A stretch of DNA of 12,773 bases, from assembly GCA_002378845.1 (NCBI GenBank), contig DFRY01000038.1:21690-34462 (forward strand), in the 5' to 3' direction. This DNA is from Ruminococcaceae bacterium UBA3451. GTDB lineage: Bacteria; Bacillota; Clostridia; Oscillospirales; Acutalibacteraceae. Below are positions 6,615-12,773 of this stretch, piece after piece. The notes under the pieces are model-generated. The model worked only from the letters and a program-made list of their open reading frames with translations, searched no databases and was not told the origin of the DNA. The first letter of the stretch is position 1, and each line of letters starts with the position of its first letter. The position numbers and the translations under genes are program-made.

Positions 6615-7682
6615 TTTTACTTCGACTGTCCAGCCGAAAGTATCCTTAATTTTACCCCACTGAATTCCGGTAAGGGTATCGTAAAGGCGCTGAGAAATCG
6701 GGCCGATTTCTCCGTTATTAATATTCATAATTTCGTCGCCCCACTTCAGGTGGCCGATTGGGGAAATGACGGCAGCTGTTCCGGTACCGAACGCCTCTTT
6801 CAGGTTCCCGCTTGAAGCGGCCGCGGCAAGCTCGTCAATCGAAATTTTGCGTTCCACTACATTAAGGCCCCAGGACCGAAGAAGTTCAATCGAAGACATT
6901 CTGGTAATACCCGGAAGTATGGAACCCTGCAATTCCGGGGTTACGATTTCATCTCCAATAACAAAAAAGACATTCATGGTACCGACTTCTTCAATATACT
7001 TTCGCTCTACGCCGTCAAGCCAAAGTACCTGTGTATAATTCTGCTTTTCCGCTTCATCCTGTGCTTTTAAAGACGCCGCGTAGTTACCGGCGGTTTTGGT
7101 ATAACCCATGCCGCCTTTGACCGCACGGACATAATTCTTTTCAACGTAAATTTTAACCGGATTCAGTCCTTCCGGATAGTACGCACCGACCGGCGAACAG
7201 AGAACAATAAACATTAGGTGCTGTGCAGGATGTACCCCCACATGCGGGTCAATTCCGATGATAAACGGGCGAATATAAAGCGAGGTACCATCTGCCGAGG
7301 GAATCCAGTCACGTTCCACAGAGACCAGCTTTTCAATGGCTTTCTCACTAAATTCTTCGTCGATAAGCGGAATGCAGAGCCGGTCATTGGAGGAATTCAG
7401 ACGCGCCATATTTTTGTCCGGTCTGAAAAGCAGGATTCTGCCGTCAACCGCGCGGTACGCTTTCATTCCTTCAAAAACAGACTGGCCGTAATGCAGGCAC
7501 ATTGCCGCCGGTGATAGCTCGATTGGTCCAAACGGGACAATTCTGGCGTCATGCCAGCCCTCTCCCTCATCATAGTTCATAATAAACATATGATCCGTAA
7601 AGATTGTACCAAAACCAAGCTTTGTAGTATCCGTCGGCTTTTGCTTCGGGTGATCCGTTAATTCCACTCTGATTTCCTGCAT
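6612..7682 (-). CDS. ilvE: Branched-chain amino acid aminotransferase
   Basis: A 356-residue PLP-dependent transaminase of fold type IV, of the long BCAT type (class II). It interconverts leucine, isoleucine and valine with their 2-oxo acids using glutamate/2-oxoglutarate, as the last step of synthesis or the first of breakdown. Visible features: SPAAMCLHYGQSVFEGMKAYR (58-77), YIRPFIIG (136-143), the PLP lysine K196 in GYTKTAGNYAASLKAQ, the EEVGTMNVFFV block (231-241) and LPGITRMS (256-263). Length matches the family. AGAGGG lies 8 nt before the ATG. It has its own promoter with a palindrome over the predicted start of transcription. I see no T-box or leader-peptide attenuator in the short leader, so control is probably at initiation. 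Confidence 0.95.
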   Translation of the reverse strand: MQEIRVELTDHPKQKPTDTTKLGFGTIFTDHMFIMNYDEGEGWHDARIVPFGPIELSPAAMCLHYGQSVFEGMKAYRAVDGRILLFRPDKNMARLNSSNDRLCIPLIDEEFSEKAIEKLVSVERDWIPSADGTSLYIRPFIIGIDPHVGVHPAQHLMFIVLCSPVGAYYPEGLNPVKIYVEKNYVRAVKGGMGYTKTAGNYAASLKAQDEAEKQNYTQVLWLDGVERKYIEEVGTMNVFFVIGDEIVTPELQGSILPGITRMSSIELLRSWGLNVVERKISIDELAAAASSGNLKEAFGTGTAAVISPIGHLKWGDEIMNINNGEIGPISQRLYDTLTGIQWGKIKDTFGWTVEVK

Positions 7683-7703
7683 TGTAAATGCCCTCTTTCA
7701 AAT

Positions 7704-7719
7704 TAATTATCGATAATTA
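7704..7719. promoter_or_regulatory. 16-bp perfect palindrome at the ilvE start of transcription, candidate operator
   Basis: TAATTATCGATAATTA is its own reverse complement. It overlaps four bases of the -10 and covers the predicted start of transcription, a classic repressor position. The regulator is unknown; chance in AT-rich DNA is possible but a 16-bp perfect dyad is uncommon. Confidence 0.45.
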
Positions 7720-7744
7720 TAGCATCATTTTTTGACAAATTCAA
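7716..7744 (-). promoter_or_regulatory. Sigma-A promoter of ilvE
   Basis: On the minus strand, TTGAAT (7744-7739), a 17-nt spacer and a perfect TATAAT (7721-7716). The leader is about 27 nt. Confidence 0.7.
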
Positions 7745-7772
7745 GCTTTAACCTATTAAAGCAACAAGAATA

Positions 7773-9104
7773 CTAGTTATTGCGCAAACCCTTTGGGTAA
7801 TGGTTCTTCAAACGGCCGTTGGAGCATTTTCCAAAACCGGTAACTACACCGTCCACCGCTACGCCTGCAAAACCGCGTAAACCGGCGTCCACTTCAATTT
7901 CTTCCCCGCGCAGAAACGCTGTTATTTCAGGTGAATCATGCGAAAGATTTACCAAGCTATTCAGTTCCTTTGGTTGTGCAGCCATAAACAGCGCATGCGC
8001 CGGTTCAATCCGTTTTGTTTTAGCTTCGCCAAGCAGCACACCCACACGAATCACTCCAAGACCTTTTAAATCCGGAAGAAAATCAGGAAGCAATACAAAA
8101 TAGTTGCCCACCTGCTCCACCGAACGGCTGCATTGGGCCTGAAAAATCTGACTGTATAAATCGAACGCCATCGCCGCTTGCGCTTTATTTTTAACGGAGT
8201 ACGGCACAGGATAATTCTCATTTGCGGACAGTCGCTTCATTTTGGCGACAAAATGCCCTTCCCCTCCGTCCATCGGAAAAATTCTGCGCGCCATTGCAAG
8301 CTGCGCCGGACGGCCGAAACTTTGCGAACAGTCAACCAGTTCAAAGTCACTGTGCCTGGCTAAAAAGGCACTGACCACACCTTCGTTTTCTTCCTGCGAA
8401 AAGGTGCAAGTTGAGTAAACCAAGGTTCCGCCCTGTTTCAAAGCAAGCATTGCGCTTTCTAAAATAGATAACTGCCGAACAGCACAGGCTTTCACATGTT
8501 CGGGGCTCCAATCCTGTATAGCCTGTTCGTCCCTACGAAACATTCCTTCGCCGGAGCAAGGCGCGTCAACCAGAATTTTATCAAAATAGCCGGCCAGAGA
8601 AGTACAAAGCACTTCCGGGTGGCAGGAAGACACAACTGCGTTTGCAACACCGCAGCGCTCCAGATTAGAAAGCAAAATTCCGGCACGGTTTTTGACCACC
8701 TCGTTTGACCAAAGCAAACCCTTTCCGTCCAACAGCGCCGCAATCTGGGTTGACTTTCCTCCCGGAGCGGCACATAAGTCCAGAATAAGCTCCCCCGGCT
8801 GCGGGTCAAGGACCGTAACTGCCGAGGCTGCGGAAGGTTCCTGGGAATAAAAAGCCCCTGCATGGTGCATAGGAAGCGAACCCAGCTTTTCTGTTTCCGC
8901 CGGAATATAATACGATAACGGAGAAAACGGGGAACGGACGATTGAAAACGGGAGTGCCGCTTCCAGTGTGGTTAGATCACACTTTAGCGGATTCAGCCGA
9001 ATTCCGCGGTAATGCGGTTTTTCATAACATGCCAGAAACGCTTCAAATTCTCCGTTCAGCATGGTTTTCATTCTGTTCTTGAATTCCTGCGGCAGAAAAT
9101 TCAA
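7773..9104 (-). CDS. RsmF/YebU-type rRNA (cytosine-5-)-methyltransferase
   Basis: A 443-residue NOL1/NOP2/Sun-family enzyme that methylates cytosine C5 in rRNA using SAM. Visible: an N-terminal NFLPQEFKNRMKTML segment, the SAM-binding CAAPGGKS (111-118), DAPCSGEGMFRR (180-191) with Cys183, and STCTFSQEENE (231-241) with the catalytic Cys233. The C-terminal part ends in a PUA-like RsmF RNA-binding domain (FLRGEEIEVDAG to FGKCSNGRLKNHYPKG). The frame is open up to 9236, but that extension has no family resemblance and runs into the divergent gene. TTG at 9104 is chosen because GGAG (9114-9117) lies 9 nt upstream and MNFLPQEF is the typical family start. The target position in 16S rRNA is inferred only from family membership. 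Confidence 0.92.
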   Translation of the reverse strand: MNFLPQEFKNRMKTMLNGEFEAFLACYEKPHYRGIRLNPLKCDLTTLEAALPFSIVRSPFSPLSYYIPAETEKLGSLPMHHAGAFYSQEPSAASAVTVLDPQPGELILDLCAAPGGKSTQIAALLDGKGLLWSNEVVKNRAGILLSNLERCGVANAVVSSCHPEVLCTSLAGYFDKILVDAPCSGEGMFRRDEQAIQDWSPEHVKACAVRQLSILESAMLALKQGGTLVYSTCTFSQEENEGVVSAFLARHSDFELVDCSQSFGRPAQLAMARRIFPMDGGEGHFVAKMKRLSANENYPVPYSVKNKAQAAMAFDLYSQIFQAQCSRSVEQVGNYFVLLPDFLPDLKGLGVIRVGVLLGEAKTKRIEPAHALFMAAQPKELNSLVNLSHDSPEITAFLRGEEIEVDAGLRGFAGVAVDGVVTGFGKCSNGRLKNHYPKGLRNN

Positions 9105-9125
9105 ATCAATCAACTCCAAAAATAA

Positions 9126-9134
9126 TGGTATATT
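9126..9134 (+). promoter_or_regulatory. Possible extended -10 promoter of the small Ser/Thr/Asn-rich gene
   Basis: TGGTATATT is a TGn-extended -10 with 5 of 6 matches in the hexamer; no good -35 is present. It would give a leader of about 38 nt. An alternative reading of the same region is a forespore sigma-G-like promoter, GTATA (9128-9132), 17 nt, AATAATA (9150-9156), which is close to but not a full match of GMATR-N18-CATNHTA. Confidence 0.35.
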
Positions 9135-9178
9135 TTCCTTGTACTGGTGAATAATAGGACGCGAAGGGGGTGAATTTT

Positions 9179-9415
9179 TTGGATAAACAATCTTCAAGTT
9201 CCAACAATAAACAATCAAGCTACAGCTCAACAACAAATAATACGAACCGTACTTCTAACAATACAACTCGCTCTAACACTGGCACCAGCGCTACAACCGG
9301 ATCAAGCCGTTCTTCCGGCAGCGGTACAAGCAGCACAAACCGTTCAAACAACGGTGCTTCGCAGTCAACCCAATCGACAAAAACCAGCACGTCCAACAAT
9401 TGCAGAGACAACTAA
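9179..9415 (+). CDS. Small Ser/Thr/Asn-rich low-complexity protein of unknown function
   Basis: The only plus-strand gene supported here; 78 residues, of which 54 are Ser, Thr or Asn (24, 16 and 14). It has no signal peptide, no hydrophobic segment, three Lys, five Arg and two Asp, so it is basic, soluble and probably disordered. One cysteine lies near the C-terminus (NNCRDN). The start is TTG at 9179, with AAGGGGGTG (9164-9172) differing from the ideal AAGGAGGTG by one base and 6 nt away. An in-frame GTG at 9170 lies inside that binding site and is unlikely. It is followed by a strong terminator. The good RBS and terminator argue that it is a real gene; I do not recognise a family and no function can be given. 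Confidence 0.65.
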   Translation: MDKQSSSSNNKQSSYSSTTNNTNRTSNNTTRSNTGTSATTGSSRSSGSGTSSTNRSNNGASQSTQSTKTSTSNNCRDN

Positions 9416-9438
9416 TCAATCGGATGTCAATTTGCAAA

Positions 9439-9490
9439 AGCAGGCGGTTTTGTATGATGTACAAGACCGCCTGTTTCTTATTTATTTTTT
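9439..9490. terminator. Bidirectional terminator between the small gene and the YitT-family gene
   Basis: A 14-bp stem (9441-9454 with 9460-9473, one G·U pair in the plus-strand RNA) with a 5-nt loop. Plus-strand RNA is followed by TTTCTTATTTATTTTTT, which reaches into the 3' end of the convergent gene; minus-strand RNA is followed by CTTTTGC. It is strongest for the small plus-strand gene and probably serves both. Confidence 0.85.
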
Positions 9491-10401
9491 GCGTGCGCAA
9501 TCAGTTCCTTCAGTGTTTTGTCTTCCGGTTTCACTTCCCGGAACCCTTCGCCCGAAATTTCCCCCGCATCTCCAATAATCATAAATGCGTTTTTATCATG
9601 GGAACGAACAATATCTTTTACTTTAACCACTTCATAGCGGCGAAGCGCACAAAGCAGTACCTCGCCCTCGCGGCCACTGTATGCACCGCGCGATTTCAGC
9701 ACCGTGACTCCGCGATCCATATCCGTCAGAATGTCCTGCGCGATTTCATTGTTTTTGACTGACATAATAAACAAGAGCTTCCCGGTACCTATGTCGGTAC
9801 CATAAAGGATAGCGTCAATCAAACGCGTAGATACAAAAATCGTAATAATGGCATACAGAGCGCTTTCAATACTTTGGTATACAAACGCCGAAGAAAGCAC
9901 CACCGTCAAATCGACGCCAAGCATCAGTTTCCCCATAGAAAGGTTGCGCAGTCTTCTGCCAAGCAGCCGGGCAACCAAGTCCGAACCGCCGGTTGTACCG
10001 CCGCGCATAAACACCAAGGAAAGGCCAATTCCTTCCAGAATTCCGCCAAACAGGGCGGCAAGCATCTGGTCGCCCTTATAAGCGGGAATCACCTTTCCGA
10101 CCAAGTCAATTGCAACGGAAACAAACACCGTTGCAATGATCGTCTTCCCAACCAACTTGTACCCAATTTCGACAATTGCCCAAATAAAAATAGGCACGTT
10201 CAGCAGCAGGCTCAGCATACCAATGGGCCAACCGGTCAGGTAGTTTACCATAGTACTGATACCGGTCACACCGCCCGGGGCGATGCGATTCGGTGCGGTA
10301 AACCCATTGACGGAAACCGCATAAATTAAACTGCCGCCGATAAAAAATAAAATATCCTTGAAAATTTCCTGCGCTTTTTCTCTATGCGTATTGGGAATCA
10401 C
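9478..10401 (-). CDS. YitT-family integral membrane protein (DUF161/DUF2179)
   Basis: About 307 residues. The N-terminal two thirds contain five or six hydrophobic helices with family motifs (GGVTGISTMVNYLTG, LLNVPIFIWA, FMRGGTTGGSDLVARLL). The last 90 residues form the soluble DUF2179 domain (GRVTVLKSRGAYSG-like segment, EVVKVKDIVRSHDKNAFMII). The family is widespread in Firmicutes with several paralogues per genome; the transported substrate, if any, is unknown. Start: GTG at 10401 sits 5 nt after GGGGGTG (10407-10413); TTG at 10404 is in frame but only 2 nt from it. It begins 16 nt after mrnC and is probably in the obg–mrnC operon. Confidence 0.9.
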   Translation of the reverse strand: MIPNTHREKAQEIFKDILFFIGGSLIYAVSVNGFTAPNRIAPGGVTGISTMVNYLTGWPIGMLSLLLNVPIFIWAIVEIGYKLVGKTIIATVFVSVAIDLVGKVIPAYKGDQMLAALFGGILEGIGLSLVFMRGGTTGGSDLVARLLGRRLRNLSMGKLMLGVDLTVVLSSAFVYQSIESALYAIITIFVSTRLIDAILYGTDIGTGKLLFIMSVKNNEIAQDILTDMDRGVTVLKSRGAYSGREGEVLLCALRRYEVVKVKDIVRSHDKNAFMIIGDAGEISGEGFREVKPEDKTLKELIAHAKNK

Positions 10402-10417
10402 CAAAGCACCCCCATAC

Positions 10418-10816
10418 TTAAATTATTTCATCACACATGATACGGAACAATTCCCGAAGCCGGTCAATTCTGCCGGAGAGATACAAATACCCGAACAAAG
10501 TTTCAAACGCAGTTGCGGCGTGGTAATCCGCCGGGCTGGCGTTTTTAGGAACATGATTTGTGTGTGCGTTCCTTCCGCGTTTCAAAATTTCTGTTTCTTC
10601 CTCCGTTAATACCGGAAGCAGCTTTTGTACCGCCTGTGCCTGTGCGCTGCAGCAAACCTGTTGCACGGATTGTTTATGCAGGGAATTTACGGGACAGTTG
10701 CCGGCACATACCAGACGTTCCCGTACAAAAAGTTCGAATACCCCGTCCCCTACAAAAGCAAGCGTTAGCGGGCTCAGCAATTTCGGGTCGCAATCCGCAT
10801 TATATAAACGTTCCAA
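10418..10816 (-). CDS. mrnC: Mini-ribonuclease 3 (Mini-III)
   Basis: A 132-residue RNase III-type catalytic domain without the double-stranded RNA-binding domain, which defines Mini-III. In Bacillus it trims 23S rRNA precursor ends. Visible: LAFVGDGVFELFVRERL with the catalytic-site D24 and E28, LHKQSVQQVCCSAQAQAVQKLLP, the EEETEILKRGRNA block, and VPKNASPADYHAATAFETLFGYLYLSG with the second acidic site (FETL). TTG at 10816 is chosen because AGGAG (10824-10828) lies 7 nt upstream; a TTG at 10834 would add six residues but overlaps the binding site region. It lies 49 nt after obg. The shared operon with obg and nearby rpmA suits a role in large-subunit assembly. Confidence 0.92.
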   Translation of the reverse strand: MERLYNADCDPKLLSPLTLAFVGDGVFELFVRERLVCAGNCPVNSLHKQSVQQVCCSAQAQAVQKLLPVLTEEETEILKRGRNAHTNHVPKNASPADYHAATAFETLFGYLYLSGRIDRLRELFRIMCDEII

Positions 10817-10865
10817 ATAAGCACTCCTGTCCAATTATAAGCTACGCCTGCATACGGCGAGAATA

Positions 10866-12137
10866 TTATTCCATAAAATCAAATTCAATGTCATAAATGT
10901 TTACGGTATCGCCTTCCTGAACACCCGCTTCGCGCAACGCGTCAATAACCCCGGAATTAATCAGCACGCGCTGAAAATACTGCAGCGATTCGTAATCATC
11001 AAAGTTAACGGAATTAATAACCTGCAGCAGCCATTCGCCCTCAACGATATATACTCCGTCGTTCACGGTAACCTTCACTGCTCGGCGGTCCATTTCCTCC
11101 GCAGGAATCAGCTGAGGCGGCTCCGGCTCGTACTGAAGTACCGGAGGAAGCTTACTGAGCATTTCCGTAATCCGGTTCAGCAGCGGGTCAACCTGATAAC
11201 GGATTGCCGCCATAATCGGGAAGAATTCATAGCCCTGCTCCTCCACAAACCTCTGAAAATCGGAAATCTGCTCTTCTGTGGCAAGGTCGCATTTATTGCC
11301 GGCTACGACCATAGGCCTTTCCGCCAAATCAGGATTGAATTTCTTTAGCTCCTGGTTAATAATTTGGAAATCCTCTTTGGGGTCGCGCCCTTCGCTGCCG
11401 GAAATATCGACGATATGAACCAGCATTCTGCAGCGCTCCACATGGCGCAGGAACTGGTGACCAAGACCAACGCCTTCCCCGGCACCTTCAATCAGACCGG
11501 GAATGTCGGCAATAACAAAGGATTTGCCTTCGCCCATACGTACTACCCCGAGAACCGGCGTAATCGTTGTAAAATGATAATTGGCAATCGTCGGTTTTGC
11601 TTCGCTTACCACGGATACCAGCGTTGATTTGCCCACATTTGGGTAACCGACCAGACCGACATCCGCCAAAAGCTTCAGTTCCAGTTGAAGCTCAAACGCT
11701 TCCCCTGGCGTGCCCGGCTTAGCGAAGCGCGGAGTCTGACGGGTTGGTGTGGCAAAATGGCTGTTTCCCCAGCCACCGCGCCCGCCCTTGGCAATAATCT
11801 GCGGCTCGTTCATGGAAAGGTCCGCAATCAGCCTGCCGGTCGAAATTTCTTTCACCAAAGTGCCGCGCGGCACCCGAACAACAAGGTCGTCCGCTTTTCT
11901 GCCGGAGCAGCGCTTTCCTCTGCCGTCTTCCCCATTTTGTGCAAAATATTTCCGCTTATAACGAAAATCGGCCAAAGTGGAAAGATTGTCATCCACCTGA
12001 AACACAATATTTCCGCCACGGCCGCCGTCTCCGCCGTCAGGGCCGCCGGATGCGACGTATTTTTCGCGGTGAAAAGCAACCGCACCTGCGCCGCCGTCGC
12101 CCGCCTTGACTTTAATTTTTGCGCTGTCTATAAACAT
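10866..12137 (-). CDS. obg: Obg family GTPase (ribosome assembly)
   Basis: A 423-residue GTPase that binds the 50S subunit during assembly and links it to growth and stress (sporulation in Bacillus). Three domains are visible: the Gly-rich Obg fold (1-158, MFIDSAKIKVKAGDGG, GGPDGGDGGRGG, KGGRGGWGNSHF), the G domain (G1 GYPNVGKST 164-172, G3 DIPG 211-214, G4 NKCD 281-284) and the C-terminal OCT domain (about 355-423). The G5 position reads MAA (309-311) instead of the usual SA(A/K). ATG at 12137 is chosen because MFIDSAKIKVKAG is the normal family start and GGCGGT lies 10 nt upstream; ATG at 12155 would add MAVKQL and has no good RBS. It heads the obg–mrnC–yitT-like operon with its own promoter. 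Confidence 0.96.
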   Translation of the reverse strand: MFIDSAKIKVKAGDGGAGAVAFHREKYVASGGPDGGDGGRGGNIVFQVDDNLSTLADFRYKRKYFAQNGEDGRGKRCSGRKADDLVVRVPRGTLVKEISTGRLIADLSMNEPQIIAKGGRGGWGNSHFATPTRQTPRFAKPGTPGEAFELQLELKLLADVGLVGYPNVGKSTLVSVVSEAKPTIANYHFTTITPVLGVVRMGEGKSFVIADIPGLIEGAGEGVGLGHQFLRHVERCRMLVHIVDISGSEGRDPKEDFQIINQELKKFNPDLAERPMVVAGNKCDLATEEQISDFQRFVEEQGYEFFPIMAAIRYQVDPLLNRITEMLSKLPPVLQYEPEPPQLIPAEEMDRRAVKVTVNDGVYIVEGEWLLQVINSVNFDDYESLQYFQRVLINSGVIDALREAGVQEGDTVNIYDIEFDFME

Positions 12138-12177
12138 TAGCTGTTTTACCGCCATTTCTGTGAAATAAGATACTTTT

Positions 12178-12206
12178 ATTATACCATATTTTTCTTAAAA
12201 TTTCAC
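12178..12206 (-). promoter_or_regulatory. Extended -10 sigma-A promoter of obg
   Basis: On the minus strand, GTGAAA (12206-12201), a 17-nt spacer ending TGG, and a perfect TATAAT (12183-12178). The TGnTATAAT form compensates for the 4-of-6 -35. The leader is about 35 nt. Confidence 0.7.
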
Positions 12207-12228
12207 GCGGAGTAAAAACGTTCTCCGC
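12207..12228. repeat. Inverted repeat directly upstream of the obg -35
   Basis: GCGGAG (12207-12212) and CTCCGC (12223-12228) form perfect 6-bp arms with a 10-nt gap, touching the -35 hexamer. It could be an operator or chance. The rest of the gap to the rpmA terminator (12229-12298) shows nothing I can name. Confidence 0.3.
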
Positions 12229-12298
12229 TTGCGTTGCAATCATATAACATGCAGGTTACCTTAGTTTTCCACTGCTGTGAAAAAGCACCCCTAAACCC

Positions 12299-12332
12299 AA
12301 AAAAATCCCGGGCAAAATCAGCCCGGGATTTT
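12299..12332 (-). terminator. Intrinsic terminator of the prp–rpmA operon
   Basis: Perfect 12-bp arms AAAATCCCGGGC (12302-12313) and GCCCGGGATTTT (12321-12332), 7-nt loop, followed on the minus strand by a run of seven T's. It separates rpmA from obg, which has its own promoter. Confidence 0.9.
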
Positions 12333-12349
12333 AATTCACCTAAAAAGGC

Positions 12350-12634
12350 TTACTGCTCTGTAGCGTAAACGCTGACCTTTTTACGGTCGCGACCAAGACG
12401 CTCAAATTTAACATTGCCGTCAATCAGAGCGAACAGAGAATCGTCAGAGCCGATACCGACATTCTCACCCGGATGGATATGAGTGCCGCGCTGCTTAACA
12501 AGAATGTTGCCGGCCAATACGAACTGACCGTCTGCACGCTTCACACCAAGGCGCTTTGACTCGGAGTCACGGCCGTTCTTGGTGGAACCCATTCCCTTTT
12601 TATGAGCAAATAACTGGATATTTATCTTTAGCAT
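12350..12634 (-). CDS. rpmA: 50S ribosomal protein bL27, with cleavable N-terminus
   Basis: A 94-residue bL27, which reaches toward the peptidyl transferase centre and stabilises tRNA there. The body KKGMGSTKNGRDSESKRLGVKRADGQ, the RGTHIHPGENVGIG block and the C-terminal VSVYATEQ are typical. The N-terminal MLKINIQLFA matches the extension known in Firmicutes to be removed by the protease Prp between F9 and A10, leaving AHKKG as the mature start. GGAGGTG lies about 6 nt before the ATG. The gene follows prp by 3 nt, so enzyme and substrate are coupled. Confidence 0.97.
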   Translation of the reverse strand: MLKINIQLFAHKKGMGSTKNGRDSESKRLGVKRADGQFVLAGNILVKQRGTHIHPGENVGIGSDDSLFALIDGNVKFERLGRDRKKVSVYATEQ

Positions 12635-12637
12635 TAC

Positions 12638-12773
12638 TTACACCTCCGTATAGCTTACGTTAATATTCTGAGGATACTGTTCTTCAAGCCCTAACATATG
12701 AAGCTTGAAACCCGCAAAAATACTGCGGCAGTCTTTGGCTTCCTTGGACGAAACCCGCACAAGCATGTACCCA
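12638..12773 (-). CDS. prp: Ribosomal-processing cysteine protease Prp, C-terminal part
   Basis: The last 44 codons of a gene entering from the right edge. The visible tail, including GFKLHMLGLEEQYPQNINV and ending SYTEV, matches the C-terminal helix and strand of Prp (YsxB), the cysteine protease that removes the L27 N-terminal extension. The catalytic His and Cys lie outside the window. Its position directly before rpmA is the standard Firmicutes order (rplU–prp–rpmA), which supports the call. Confidence 0.85.
   Translation of the reverse strand, partial: GYMLVRVSSKEAKDCRSIFAGFKLHMLGLEEQYPQNINVSYTEV

Noticed and set aside
7683..7772. T-box or leader attenuator before ilvE
   Set aside because: The predicted leader is only about 27 nt, with no specifier stem, T-box sequence or terminator/antiterminator pair.
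9105..9236. N-terminal extension of the RsmF-like gene up to 9236
   Set aside because: No RBS, no family resemblance, and it runs antisense through the divergent small gene; the TTG at 9104 has a well placed GGAG.
9874..10329. 151-codon plus-strand open frame over the YitT-family gene
   Set aside because: Antisense shadow; His/Asn/Gln-rich translation typical of reverse-strand reading of membrane helices.
10407..10415. ATG at 10415 as a start for the YitT-family gene
   Set aside because: It is out of frame and reaches a TGA after five codons; the G-run there serves as the RBS.
11685..12140. 151-codon plus-strand open frame over obg
   Set aside because: Antisense shadow of the Gly-rich Obg domain; obg is fully intact.
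1..12773. Mobile elements, CRISPR, tRNA or a defence system
   Set aside because: No transposase, integrase, repeat array, tRNA-like fold or nuclease gene was found on either strand; apart from the small gene all products are familiar housekeeping families.

Overview
The window looks like chromosomal DNA from a low- to mid-GC member of the Clostridia (Bacillota), possibly Oscillospiraceae-like. The pointers are the prp–rpmA–obg order, an L27 with the Firmicutes-type cleavable N-terminus, a mini-RNase III gene, a LuxS gene, strong AGGAGG-type ribosome binding sites and frequent GTG/TTG starts. The family-level placement is inference. There are 14 supported protein genes, all on the minus strand except one small plus-strand gene. 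Two minus-strand genes are cut by the window edges. I see no tRNA, rRNA, CRISPR, insertion sequence or prophage gene.

Layout in order of minus-strand transcription (high to low coordinates): (1) 12773-12350, the end of prp and all of rpmA (L27), closed by a strong intrinsic terminator. (2) 12206-9478, a promoter, then obg, mrnC and a YitT-family membrane protein gene. This unit ends at a hairpin shared with the convergent small gene at 9179-9415, which encodes an extremely Ser/Thr/Asn-rich 78-residue protein. (3) 9104-7773, an RsmF/YebU-type rRNA m5C methyltransferase, divergent from the small gene. (4) 7744-5638, a promoter overlapping a 16-bp perfect palindrome, then ilvE (branched-chain aminotransferase) and an RluA-family pseudouridine synthase, with two hairpins between them. 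(5) 5608-3089, a promoter with two ARG-box-like dyads, then a polar amino acid ABC importer in the order binding lipoprotein, permease, ATPase. (6) 3016-1640, a zinc-dependent phospholipase C-like protein and luxS, directly behind a terminator hairpin that abuts the first gene's ribosome binding site. (7) 1586 to the left edge, a promoter region packed with TGTAAC/GTTACA half-sites, then a membrane-anchored LysM–G5–M23 cell wall peptidase.

Together these are mostly housekeeping genes: ribosome assembly and rRNA maturation (L27 and its processing protease, Obg, Mini-III, two RNA modification enzymes), amino acid uptake and transamination, the activated methyl cycle (LuxS), and cell wall turnover. 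No new multigene system is evident. The parts most worth a second look are the small low-complexity protein, the half-site cluster before the cell wall peptidase, the ARG-box-like pair before the transporter, and the hairpin–RBS arrangement before the phospholipase/luxS pair. Six of the 13 genes whose start lies in the window appear to start with GTG or TTG, so several boundaries given here differ from the longest open frame.
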